From positions 3,032,955-3,096,954 of the forward strand of contig NW_015622546.1 of NCBI RefSeq assembly GCF_000835495.1: a DNA stretch of 64,000 nucleotides, in the 5' to 3' direction. Shown one piece after another: positions 1-10,177 of the stretch. The notes under the pieces are model-generated. The model was not told the DNA's origin. It did no database searches and saw only the letters and a program-made list of their open reading frames with translations. The DNA is from Cladophialophora immunda. Taxonomy: Eukaryota > Ascomycota > Eurotiomycetes > Chaetothyriales > Herpotrichiellaceae. The first letter of the stretch is position 1, and each line of letters starts with the position of its first letter. Both the position numbers and the translations under genes were made by a program.

Positions 1-2009
1 GACGATCGCCTCTGTCACTACCGTTGGACTCAACAAGCCTTGTACCGCAGATGTCTTCCTCGAAGGAAGAGAATTACTCGCAGTGCCAGGATGAACAGGG
101 AGAAGAAGAGTATGTACAAAGCACACATGATTTTTCGTGAGGAGCGCCTCAAAGACTGACAACTCTTCAGAACCAGCTCACCTGGACAGAGACAGGCGCA
201 GGTTCGACTATCCACGGATCTCGTTTATGAGCAGAATTATCATTCCGCACATATCATTGGAGATCATGAAAGTCGAACCTCCGACATGCCGTCCAAGCAT
301 GGCACGCGGGAAGAACAAACGACTGGTCAATTCCGCATGCCATGTTTGAACGGCATGAGTCGAACATTCGACTTTCATGAAATGGGTCTCTTCCTTGAGA
401 TTGAGTGCCCAAGAAGCGCACAAGTTAATGTTTTGCAGTGTTCAAGACCGCAGAGATCGACAGCTAATCCAGTTGTTGAGGTCGATAAAATTGAGCCTGG
501 AGAGTCCGTTGATTTTGACATGGGGGAAGACTTCTCCAAGACCCGATTAATGTTCCTTATAAAGCGCAACAATAACGGAATCGATCAATGGTTGGAATGC
601 CGTTGGAAGTAGGGTAAGGAATACACACTGTGTTGAGAAAAGTAGGGAAATAATGGGAGGATTGCAATTTGCGAAGGTCTTTATTGTGCGGTCTATCGAT
701 GCCAAGCCGGCGTCTTTGGTTTCCGAAAAATCATTGTTGCACAAAGTGAAAATACTGTAGCCGAGGCGTTACTTCGGAAAATTTCCCGACATAGTTTCCC
801 CACGATTCGCAGAGGGGACGACATGCTCCTCCAACTATATTATAAGATCCCACACTTGCTCGACCTCACCTGCACCTCCGACCTGACTTTCAAGGACAAC
901 AGTGCAAAGAAACACCGTGGGTCCTACCTCACTGAACATCATGGGGAAGAGCAGACGGGGAACACAGGGTAAAATATGCTGCATCAACTCGCAATTGGCC
1001 TGCGAAGAGGAAAGAATTGCTTTTACTTCGCTTCCAAGAGGTGTTGCTGGACACATGGTTGTAGTTCTCAGTCAGCCAGATTGTTCCGACCATGTTAAGT
1101 TTGCGACAGTACGATATGTTGTACCCTGAAGTCCGTCCGAACAATTTGACTTACTCGTGGTGATAGATTACTTCAAGTGCCTAAGGCGATGTTCAAGGGA
1201 ACCGGTATCCTTTCCAGCTTCACCTACGCGATTACAATAATCAATTCCTCGCCCCCCCCTCTTCGGCCCTTCCTTTACGTTCATATCTAAGGGCAGAAGA
1301 GCATGTGGTCTCGTTGGAGACACTATTGCCGGTTGAAGGAGATTTCGGTGAGTATCTAACGTTGAAAAAAGAGTCGGTTAATAAACTAGTGTCTGCACTG
1401 AAGCGAAGCGTACAAGGGCAATCGCTCATACCCTAGAATAAAAGATGCTCGGATGGTCGCATCTCAGGCCAGTAGGGTGGAGTAGAACCGTATATGGGAA
1501 TACTATAGCACCCGTCACGGGAAGACCTCTCCGAAGCATTCTTTCCGGCTGCGTTTTTTAAGGCCAATAGCAGTGGAACGGCTTGCTTTTGCTGGCACAG
1601 TACCTGTCCCCTAAGCTACTAGGAACGAGTCCGGCCAAGGGAAGAGCACTCTTTGACTTGCTGATCGAGCAGAGAAGCATAGCCCATTTATCCATTGTTT
1701 GATCCTCAACCGCGGAGATCCGGTTCAGCGTATGGGTTCCCTTCAACCTCAAAAAGTCCATGTTTGTCCATTGGCTCAAGGGGTCTTTCCATTCTCTCGC
1801 TGACGCATTATACCACCAGGTGCAGACCTATCGGGGAAATGAATGTTTGCCAGTTGGAACAAAAATCGTGTAGCAAGACTGATCTGACGCGGTGACGCAC
1901 TGCGGGGTATCCTCGGCTATTTTAGGATCAGGCAACTGTGTCAAAATGTCGTCACGTGATACTCCGGGTGTCGCTCCTCCAATCGATATAAGAAAAACTA
2001 TAGCGCTCT
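1..2009. other. Left flank without a confident gene
   Basis: No open frame here has convincing coding character. The best candidate is 286-612 on the plus strand (108 codons, ATG start, acidic middle), which matches no family I recognise and may be an exon or relic. The last 110 bp hold a GCGGGGTAT-CCTCGGCTATT block (about 1902-1921) and a TCACGTGA palindrome (1952-1959). These lie just upstream of the gene starting at 2010 and resemble a block near 7221-7276. Confidence 0.5.
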
Positions 2010-3854
2010 ATGTTATTCCCTCAATCCTTTCCGTACTTGGGATGCTCCCAGAAGATGTCTTTAGATAGTAGCATTGAGCACGCCGAGAGATTGCTTCACA
2101 ATCTGAATATCGCCGAGAACGTGGTTCAGAGTCGTCGACAAGGACAAGAACAGGAACGCTCAACACGCGATCAACTGGTCCCTCTTCAGACCAGCATTCG
2201 CACGCTTTACCAAGCGACAAATAACGTCACCTCACAAGTTCAGTCTGTCGAATCACTAGCTAACGATGCGAACTCAGCCGAGGGCCTGTCTATTGCAGAA
2301 GTATGCTCACTCCATGGCGAAATCAAGAAGCTTGAGAAGGCCGCTTCCAACATTCAAGCCGCACTTGATGCGCTCCATGAGGTCACCCATCATTCCATTT
2401 TTCTCAAACTCAGTTCGTATGGAGGCCGGGGCGGGATCGTTGGTAATAAGATTTTACCACATTTCGAGAAGCAGGTAAAAGACATTATTCGCGATGTCTT
2501 AAATGACAATGGCGATACCACGGCGTTGTGGAAGGTGGCTGAGGAGTGCTATGAACAAGCCACGAAACCTTTTGGAAAACTCGATGCTGAGAACTACTTC
2601 GCTCCACTCGAAGAAGCCTATCTACAATGGCCATACGATCCGGATTTCGAGAGCGAAGAGTACTATGAGCATGAGAACCGCCTTGACGTGGACGAGGATT
2701 ACGCTGCAGCTTTCCAAGAAAAGATCCAACGCAGATCCGATGCGCGCCAGCAAGACCGTAAGGCTTGGCCCAAATTTTGGATCGCAGTATTGAATGAAGT
2801 TCCCGATGGACCAACCTTGTTCTGTCCACCAGCCCGTTTGCATACACCATTATCATTTCTGGAGGACGTCCCGCGATACTTGTTCCGAACCTTCGACGGG
2901 ACCAGCTCGGGGAAGAATGACAGTAGCGTTGTGGCTTCGATAGCGAGCGTTCTCATGCCAAGCAAAAGCCGGCACGATCTTCTCTCAATGGACGAAGATC
3001 GTGTCACTCAACTGCTGTATCAGCACCTGAACAAAAGTTGCTTTGGAGGCGATGGATCTGATAATTTGATGTCCTGGACAAGCTCGCTTCTCTTCGCTAT
3101 ACAATACGGTATTTGGAGGGCAAACATCCGCGGAATTTCGCTCTCTGACATCAAGATCTGTGCAGTCGACACCAGTAACTTTCCGAAAGGCCAGTTCGTC
3201 CAAGATTTATGTTTACTTGAGGCGTATCGTGTAGCTGCCCAGGACGCGGACAAGGACACAAGAGAATTTTTCCGCTTCCGACTTGAGACTGACGACTTCT
3301 ATAATGGCGAATATCTTTCTCAGGGACAAGTTAACCATGCCGGACGATCATGTGTAGCCACTCTTGAACACCTGCTGAACTCTGGACTTCGCCAATTATA
3401 CCCCGAGTTCGAGGATCCCAGAGGTGCTGAGAAATGGACAAAACGAGTACTGGAACTGCGACGGAACTGGTCTTCGGAACAATTCACGACTGACCAGGAG
3501 ATTGAACTTGCACTTGAAGTGGCACGCAGATGCTTTGAAAAATACAATTCATCCGAGATCGCTTTAATCCTCCTGGGTTTCAAGAATCGCAAGCACTCCA
3601 GGCTAGAATCTACAGGTGAGTGGCGACTTTCGAGGATGTCGTTCGGTTTGGATTTCTCTAGCAGTGACTGACCTATCGAAGACAATCCAGGTCAATTCAA
3701 CAGAAGGCCGCCAAAATGGGCCGAAAAGCCAGTGGAAGTCCATCGATACTGGATCGCCACTGAAGGACTTCATTGCTACAGTCGATACCCACAAGCGCGG
3801 ATCAATGGTTTTTTTCTACAACGCCACAAAGCACTACGAGAGATTCTCAGCTGA
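2010..3854 (+). CDS. DUF7587-domain protein, two exons
   Basis: Exon 1 is 2010-3615 and exon 2 is 3682-3854, joined across a 66-bp intron (GTGAGT donor, CTGAC branch, CGAAG acceptor). The spliced length is 1,779 nt, in frame, giving 592 aa. The N-terminal third is helical and coiled-coil-like. From about residue 285 the text PRYLFRTFD, followed by a G-x-N-D segment, is what I recognise as the start of the fungal DUF7587 domain. Exon 2 adds an aromatic-rich tail (WAEKPVEVHRYWIATEG), which ends in a stop only when the intron is removed. A second in-frame ATG at 2055 could be the true start. The family has no assigned function; such genes are common in accessory, often incompatibility- or transposon-associated, fungal regions. 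Identity of the domain is from memory of its consensus. The splice model is well supported. Confidence 0.75.
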
Positions 3855-4707
3855 TATTGTAGTCGCAGTGTCGTCTGCGCGAGGATTCAACGAGACTACC
3901 AATGGCTGTGCGAACGATTTTCGAACGCGATGTTAAAGGGTTGCGCAGAAACCAGTCAGTTCTAGTGTGTCGGAGGAGCAAGATGAGGGACGCGGGACGG
4001 CGGAGATAGGTTGGCCTATTGATTGCCTTATCACCAATCCTCAACGACCCTGCCATTGGCGCTGCTAATCGAGGCTCCCAATGTCGGACTCCGGATGCAG
4101 GGTCGCATACAGCAATGCAACCAGCGGCAAGGCGTGGCTAAGCAGGCTTCGTGCCTCAGAATCATGGGAGCGCCAACACAGCGAATAAATTGCTGGTCTG
4201 TGACCAAAATGCCATCACAGCACCACCAACGACGCGTTTGCTGGAGATCTAGGCGTAGACAAAGAAGTTCAGCGAGAAGAATTAACATGTCTCTGGACCT
4301 GTGTGCAGCGATTGCGTGCCCACTGGAAATCCGAATAAATACCAGATCATCAATCCCCGCGTGCAAGAGTGATTCAAAGAGGGAGGATCTCAATAAGTGT
4401 CTAAGATAAACTACAAGTCCTGAGAGAGGAGCGCATTTCGCTTCGCTAGGCTGGTAAATCTCAGCTTCGAACCAATAATGTGGCTCCACGTCGGCACATG
4501 ACGAATCGTTGCCGCCGCACCTCGTTGAATCACTCTTCCAGTGCATCGCCGAAAAAGCAGGAAGATATATGTTCGCTGCACGTTATTCCTGTCGGATGAG
4601 TGGCGGAAAAAGTGTAGTGAATCGAGACAGTACGCTTTACCCGACCAACCCCACGAAAACTCGTCAGGAGCTACTTTCAACAATTATACTAGCTGACTGT
4701 CTGAAAT
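3855..4707. other. Intergenic, no gene seen
   Basis: Open frames in this stretch overlap one another on both strands and none has a plausible protein composition. It presumably contains the terminator of the DUF7587 gene and the promoter of the next gene. No repeat or palindrome stands out. Confidence 0.5.
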
Positions 4708-5838
4708 ATGAGAGACTGCTTGAACTGTACGGCGCAGAACCGCCAGTGTGTCTTTGCGGATGATTGGGAGTCCTGTCTAACCTGCAAAGAAGCCGATAGT
4801 GGCCAGTGTGACGGAGTTCTGAACCTGTCTGATATCTCTCTGGCCAACACTGATTTGAGAAAGGCTGAAAAAGAAGCCATGCAGCTTCTGGCACGTGCAA
4901 AGCAAGACGCTGAAATTCTCAAAAACCTGAGCGCGGATCTCAAGATAAAGCAAGCCAGCTTCTCCGCCTCGAAGGCATCCCATACAGAAGACCAGGATTC
5001 TGAGCGTCTCAAGACGGAAATTCAGGCGATGGCCTTGACTGGAAAACAGGTCTCCGAACGCCACAAGACAGACAGAATGGCTTACAACCAGTCTCTTCAA
5101 CACATCAAAGAATTACGAGAACGCGCAGAGAATTTATTTCAAGAACTCTTCATCCAGGTGCATCGTCGCACGATCAATGACTGTTTTGAGTGTCAAGATA
5201 CTGGCAAAGCCTGTGCCTTTTCGGACGAGTCGGAGCAATGTTTCCCGTGCCAGAGCCCCCTTCGCCGGCGTTGCCAAGGGAGTTTGGACGACGAAGATAC
5301 TGATCGGATGAGAGTTGCGCTGGAAAATCTTGATGATCAAATCGACCAGCGTTTATCTTGCGAAAGTCTCCAACCCGACCAGTACCAATCGTTGAAAGCG
5401 CAACTCGTGCAGGCGAAAGAGGTTATGGCGGGTTACAGACAGCATCCTGATCCGACGCCGCAGCAGTGTGCCGATTATGCTCGTCGTCACTCGCTTTTGA
5501 AACGGGCAAAGAAGGAGCTAGAAGATTTTCGCAATCAAAGCATGATAGATGACCCTACTTACCAAGAGCTCCGAATTCGAAGGCGATTGGTGGATGAGTG
5601 TCACTCCGAACTACTTGAACGTGGAGTTTTTTACTACGAGGAGCTCGAAGAACTTGCCGGACACCCTGAACGGCGTGGTCACAAAGCAGCAGAGCATATG
5701 GATCATGATGAGTTTCGTGCGGCAGTGGAATGGGCTGCCGAACACCATGAGGAGTGGACTCAGTCTCCTCTTCCTACGACGACGCTGTCAGAGGGTACGG
5801 ATGATGATGACGCATGGGATTCTGGCATAGAGATCTAA
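4708..5838 (+). CDS. Coiled-coil protein with two six-cysteine clusters
   Basis: Single-exon gene of 376 aa from an ATG at 4708. Two cysteine clusters have exactly the same spacing, C-X2-C-X6-C-X8-C-X2-C-X7-C: Cys 4,7,14,23,26,34 and Cys 159,162,169,178,181,189. This spacing fits the fungal Zn2Cys6 binuclear cluster. However, the basic stretch normally found between Cys 2 and Cys 3 is absent: the clusters contain D/E/Q-rich text such as QDTGKA. The rest is charged and helical: roughly residues 45-150 and 200-330 are heptad-like, Lys/Glu/Arg-rich and probably coiled coil. The C terminus is acidic. I infer a zinc-binding structural or protein-interaction module rather than a DNA-binding regulator. 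No family name is known to me. It ends 141 bp before the convergent gene at 5980. Confidence 0.7.
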   Translation: MRDCLNCTAQNRQCVFADDWESCLTCKEADSGQCDGVLNLSDISLANTDLRKAEKEAMQLLARAKQDAEILKNLSADLKIKQASFSASKASHTEDQDSERLKTEIQAMALTGKQVSERHKTDRMAYNQSLQHIKELRERAENLFQELFIQVHRRTINDCFECQDTGKACAFSDESEQCFPCQSPLRRRCQGSLDDEDTDRMRVALENLDDQIDQRLSCESLQPDQYQSLKAQLVQAKEVMAGYRQHPDPTPQQCADYARRHSLLKRAKKELEDFRNQSMIDDPTYQELRIRRRLVDECHSELLERGVFYYEELEELAGHPERRGHKAAEHMDHDEFRAAVEWAAEHHEEWTQSPLPTTTLSEGTDDDDAWDSGIEI

Positions 5839-5979
5839 CGCCGACAAAGACCGTTGAATCTACGTGTTTCATGAGATTGTCGTGTGTTAATCGTACCGTT
5901 TTTCGGCTATCTACAGCGCGGTTCATCCGTGATACGATGTGACCGTAGAAACGTCACGGAAATTCAACGGTAATGATAT

Positions 5980-7128
5980 CTATTCTGAAGAGCTCCCTTT
6001 AAAAGATTCATCCTCCATATCCCGTCGCTTGGAGACGTGTTCTTCAGCCTTAGCGTAGGCATCTTCGTCTCCGTCGTTAAGCTGCTCTTCGGGAGTCTGC
6101 GTTCGCCGGCGCTTTTTTAAGCGCATGTTTGGTTCCTGCCTCGTGGATTCGGCAATTCTCACAACAGTTTCCGCCTCTACCAGATACCGATACATCTCGT
6201 CGCACGACACGAAAATGTCTCTATCTAAGTCCTTGAAATGTCGGCACGTCCCTTCATCTGCAAAATCCTCCAGGTGCAGTCGTAGGCCGAGGGTTTTATC
6301 CGTATTTGGGTTGCCGTCATCATTGCGGAACACCTGCTATTCGTCAATCTTTTGCCAGACAGAGGATTCAGCCAGACTTATTTGGTTCGTGACCGTAGAT
6401 TCAACAACCCAAAATTTGTCAGCTCCAGAGCTCTGCTCTTTTGCCCGCCAGACTGAAAAGACAGCCCTTTTGTTCTTGCTGTACTCAATGTCAACTCCTA
6501 CCACAACCCGAATCACAAGATCGTTTCCGAAAATGTATTCCTCCGCAAGATTTCTCAATATCCTCCCATTCTGTGAATGCGCTACCTCGATAATCACCGT
6601 GGGTAATGGCGATCTAAGATGCTGGAAGGAACTGTCTGGATCGTGGCTCCCGTAGTCCGGATCTCGAGCCCTTATCGTAGCAGACCCAACGTCTCGGATA
6701 TCTTTCGCAAAATCTGCAGCTGGCCCAGACTCGCGGGATAGGAGACGCAGCTGTTCACTAATACGCCCACTGAGGCTGCGCAAGAATAGCTCATGAATTT
6801 TTGTGGGCATACGCAGAAAGAGGTGCTCGCTCGAAGGAAAATAATCGAAACTGTGCCTCGACATTATTATCTTTTGAACCAAGACTGAAAAAGCTCCGAC
6901 ATACTGTATCTTGTCGTCTCGTTGCAGCAGCTCTTTCACAGTATTCCACTCTCTCCTGTCAACCTTGAGTATTGTCTGGCTCGAGCTGCCAGACTTGTGA
7001 TGTGCGATCTGCTGCCGAATGAAGGTCGCGTCACGCGCCACCTTCTCGTCTGTCGGAGGAGGAGAGGGAGGATGACGAAGACTCGAAGGGGGAGTAATTT
7101 CTTCCTTATCGTACGTCGGACCGCTCAT
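5980..7128 (-). CDS. Restriction-endonuclease-like (PD-(D/E)XK-type) fungal protein; one in-frame TAG, intronic or nonsense
   Basis: ATG at 7128. The reading frame is open to the stop at 5980 except for a TAG at 6337-6339. Around residue 180 lies P-T-V-I-I-E-V-A-x-S-Q, preceded by an Asp and followed by a hydrophobic strand ending VVVGVDIEY and a VW motif. This is the pattern of fungal Uma2/PD-(D/E)XK-like nuclease-fold proteins (family inference). The C-terminal part (LRLHLEDFADE..., then basic RLKKRRR) continues the same protein in the same frame, so the TAG interrupts one gene. A 57- or 60-bp intron (donor GTCACG, ending at TAG or at the next CAG) would remove the stop and keep frame, giving about 363 aa, but the donor is weak. 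Otherwise it is a C-to-T type nonsense mutation (CAG to TAG). Convergent with the coiled-coil gene. Confidence 0.6.
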
Positions 7129-7220
7129 CACAAACAACTGCGAAGTCAGAGAGATGTAGCCGTTCGACAGAGGCTCAAAGACTCTTTGAGGCCGCAGGGC
7201 ATCTACCGCGGCAAGGCATC

Positions 7221-7276
7221 GCGGGATATTCTCGGCTATTCTGGCCGAGTGTCAGCATCACGTGAGTATCACGTGA
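7221..7276 (+). promoter_or_regulatory. Shared upstream block plus two TCACGTGA palindromes
   Basis: A GCGGGATAT-TCTCGGCTATT block (7221-7240) is followed by two perfect TCACGTGA palindromes (7258-7265 and 7269-7276). It lies between the divergent genes at 7128 and 7454. A near-identical block with one TCACGTGA lies just upstream of the gene at 2010. CACGTG is the E-box core bound by bHLH regulators; function here is inferred. Confidence 0.4.
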
Positions 7277-7453
7277 TCACAACGGTCCAGCTTCCCGAGC
7301 CTAGAACATTCTGGGATCTTGCTGCCACGGTGTTCACAACTAGTAGCCTGCGGGTGAGCGCAGTTTTGTACAGAGTGCTATACTACTTCACTGTACATAC
7401 GTGCTGAATAAAGGTTGTCGAATTTGCCTGCGCCGGACTTTTGTCAGCAAACG

Positions 7454-8440
7454 ATGGCTCCGAACCTCGCTGTCGCCCAACATGCGGAGACCCGTGACAT
7501 GATCGTCAGCGGAGAACTTAAAGATCGGGAGATCGCCCAAATAACGCAATGCAGCGAACGAACCATCCGGCGACATCGAGCGAACCTAATGTGTTTTGGC
7601 AGCACCTCTGCACCCCGAAATCGTAGTGGGCGACCCTCCTCGATCACCTCCCCGATGCTGGCGGCACTGCGTGAACACCTGCTTGAGAAGCCTGACGAAG
7701 ATCTGGACGGCATGGTCTTGTTTATATGGGATGAGTTCGGAAAGCTTCTTTCACGGTGGTCGGTGAGAAGGGCGCTGTCCTCCATTGCTTGGTCGCCTAA
7801 AGCAATGCGACGCATTGCAAGGGGCAGAAGTGCTGACTTACGCGACTACTATGCACATGTGGTTTCTGAATTCCCTTCATGGTGTCATTTGTACGTCGAT
7901 GAATCAGGGTGTGACAAAAGAATCGGTTTCCGTCGTTGGGGGTGGTCGCCACGGGGCGTGACACCAGAAAAGATCGCACAGTTCCAGCGTGGACAACGAT
8001 ACCAGATTCTGCCTGCCTATGACCAAGACGGTGTTGTTTTCTTCCGCATATTCCAAGGCTCTACTGATGCGGCTTTCTTTCTGGAATTCATGGAACAGTT
8101 GTTGCCGCACTGCAATCCTTTCCCCGGAAGACGGTCTGTCGTAATCATGGACAATGCATCATTTCATCGTAGCCCCGAAATTGACGCGCTGTGTGCGCGT
8201 GCTGGTGTCAAGCTGGTTTACCTACCTCCTTATTCGCCTGACTTCAATCCCATCGAGGAATTTTTCGCAGAGCTCAAAGCATTTATAAAGAAACATTGGG
8301 TGGTGTTCGAGACAAATCCCGAGTACGAGTTCGAGACCTTTCTCGAATGGTGCGTCGACGAAGTCGGAGGGAGAAACCCGAGCGCACGAGGACACTTTCG
8401 CCATGCTGGGGTGACTATTCAGGAGCATGATGGACAATGA
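7454..8440 (+). CDS. IS630/Tc1-mariner-type DD34E transposase (DDE_3)
   Basis: The product is 328 aa from the ATG at 7454. An N-terminal helix-turn-helix (EIAQITQCSERTIRRH) is followed by a basic linker with GRPSS. The catalytic domain carries the triad in order, in YVDESGC, IMDNASFH and NPIEEFF. There are exactly 34 residues between the second Asp and the Glu, the DD34E spacing of Tc1/IS630 enzymes. The typical W-G-W-S-P-R-G and LPPYSPDFNPIE signatures are present. The frame is uninterrupted and the text shows no RIP damage, unlike the retroelements further right. I could not find terminal inverted repeats or a TA duplication within about 150 bp on either side, so it may be an orphaned or domesticated copy, or may have longer or diverged ends. 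Confidence 0.85.
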   Translation: MAPNLAVAQHAETRDMIVSGELKDREIAQITQCSERTIRRHRANLMCFGSTSAPRNRSGRPSSITSPMLAALREHLLEKPDEDLDGMVLFIWDEFGKLLSRWSVRRALSSIAWSPKAMRRIARGRSADLRDYYAHVVSEFPSWCHLYVDESGCDKRIGFRRWGWSPRGVTPEKIAQFQRGQRYQILPAYDQDGVVFFRIFQGSTDAAFFLEFMEQLLPHCNPFPGRRSVVIMDNASFHRSPEIDALCARAGVKLVYLPPYSPDFNPIEEFFAELKAFIKKHWVVFETNPEYEFETFLEWCVDEVGGRNPSARGHFRHAGVTIQEHDGQ

Positions 8441-8536
8441 GTTCGATGCTAATAAACTAAAATTACATACATGAAACTTTATAGATCCTGTTTGAACACT
8501 CAGATGCTGAAGAACGACGCCAAGAGTAATTGATGC

Positions 8537-10177
8537 TTAATGGATGGAACCATGCTCTGTATGAGAACAATCATCATGCGCGGAGTCTGCGTGATGATGG
8601 AGCTTACGACGTTTGGCGTAAGTTTTAATGTCTCGATAGTATCGCCGAGCAATACCTATAGGAACTTCTGCTTCTTCGGCGAGAGACTGAGGATCCTGAT
8701 CTTCATAGAGAAGTTCTAGGTCAAGGCCTCTGTCAACGACAAAGTCAGTAGCCTTTTGAAAAGCCGCCTTTAGTGATGGCTTTCTGACTTGGGTCTGCTG
8801 CCAGTCACAATAGTCCTGCACACTCTCATCACGAAGGCCTGAGATTTCGATAGGACTCATTTTTGTCTTTGGTGCTGTTTCCGCTTGTATTGAGGCAGGA
8901 CTTGGTAGGACGTTAGTGATCTGGATCGGCAGCATTCCAGAGGACGAGCTCGCGTTCTGTGTCTGTTTGCGTCGTTCGTTCTGTTCTTCTTCCTTGTAAA
9001 TCTGTTCTCGTAGATCTTCGGGCATCTGGTCATGGGTCTCTAAAGGCTTGTTGCTCTCCTTATGGCGGATGAGGGTCCGGAGATGGTGGCTTTTCAATCC
9101 AAATCGCTTGTTCTTTTGAGAGTCAAACCAGCACCAAGGTTTCAAATCGCAAGGCGGACCTGGACAGCGAAAAAGAGCATATACATGCTGCCAAGCCGCT
9201 GGCCGGCCAGTCGTGGCTTGTTCAGCATTAGCTTCAGCAGTGAGTTCTGTCTGCATTTGCTGGGTCGCAGTACCTCTCACTTGCTTGCCTCTTGTCCTGG
9301 AAGTGTTAATTGCTGCCACCGGACTGACTTCTAGGTAATGAAATATAATGTTCACAGTCAGCTTCTTGCCCTTGCGGAACAAATCACTCCACTTAAGAAG
9401 GCGTCGCTCAATTTGTGCCCAGTCAATATTTATCGCCTCATACTGTGCCACAAAATCATCTCCGGGTCTACCAATCACCTTTGCCACCACATCCGTATCG
9501 TCTGGTCGAACAGGTTGGGAGCGGGAAGTCTTCCGTTTCAACAATTCTTCGAGCTGGGGTAGGAGGATGCGAGGCCCGAATGAGGTTGGTTCAAGGACGA
9601 TGTCCTCTATGGTATTTCTCGATACCACCGTCTTTTTGATCATCAGTCTCCAGTCGATTCGGTAGTGGATGTAGGCGGGAGGTATCTCGTCGTAGGCCGT
9701 ATCACGGTTCCAGTCTTTCATCTGCACGAACCCGAGACTCTGCGGAGGAGGCTCGATGACGCTCGATGACACTGACCGACTCCATCTGGGCTGCCCTTGA
9801 CTGTTCATGTACAAAACAGGTGTCGGAGCCTCCCAGAGTTGGGAAACGTCCCCTTCTTCATGCCAGGGCGTGTCATCACGCTCCTGTGCAAAGGCGCAGT
9901 CTTCCAAGGATGATGCCAGCGGCCAATCCGAGCCATTTGGCGGGGTCTCCATTGAGAATGTCGTGCAACTTTGGTACCCAGCGCTCTCGGGGGAGGTACA
10001 GACTCGCAGTTCCTGTTCCTGCATTGTCCATATGCGCAGTTCGGTCCACGCCCAAACGGGAAGGAATTCTCCACCATTCCACACTCCGCACGTGACTCCA
10101 TTCTCATCTCGCTGGGGGGAAGAATCGCAGCAACAGACCAGCTTCCACAATGAAATTGCTTCGCCGAAAGGAGACAT
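8537..10177 (-). CDS. Uncharacterised fungal protein with conserved Cys/His motif
   Basis: Single ORF of 546 aa from the ATG at 10177. The central block (IHYRIDWRL, VVAKVIGRPGDDF, WSDLFRKGKKLTV) is followed by RCPGPPC-x5-CW-x11-HH. This arrangement recurs in a widespread but unnamed ascomycete family found in accessory and transposon-rich regions, as I remember it. The Cys-x5-Cys...His-His arrangement could bind a metal. The C-terminal third is low in structure, then helical, ending in KRRKLHHH. No catalytic motif is visible and I assign no function. It is tail-to-tail with the DD34E transposase gene, 96 bp apart. The first 80 residues are poorly conserved-looking, so the start is uncertain. 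Confidence 0.6.
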   Translation of the reverse strand: MSPFGEAISLWKLVCCCDSSPQRDENGVTCGVWNGGEFLPVWAWTELRIWTMQEQELRVCTSPESAGYQSCTTFSMETPPNGSDWPLASSLEDCAFAQERDDTPWHEEGDVSQLWEAPTPVLYMNSQGQPRWSRSVSSSVIEPPPQSLGFVQMKDWNRDTAYDEIPPAYIHYRIDWRLMIKKTVVSRNTIEDIVLEPTSFGPRILLPQLEELLKRKTSRSQPVRPDDTDVVAKVIGRPGDDFVAQYEAINIDWAQIERRLLKWSDLFRKGKKLTVNIIFHYLEVSPVAAINTSRTRGKQVRGTATQQMQTELTAEANAEQATTGRPAAWQHVYALFRCPGPPCDLKPWCWFDSQKNKRFGLKSHHLRTLIRHKESNKPLETHDQMPEDLREQIYKEEEQNERRKQTQNASSSSGMLPIQITNVLPSPASIQAETAPKTKMSPIEISGLRDESVQDYCDWQQTQVRKPSLKAAFQKATDFVVDRGLDLELLYEDQDPQSLAEEAEVPIGIARRYYRDIKTYAKRRKLHHHADSAHDDCSHTEHGSIH

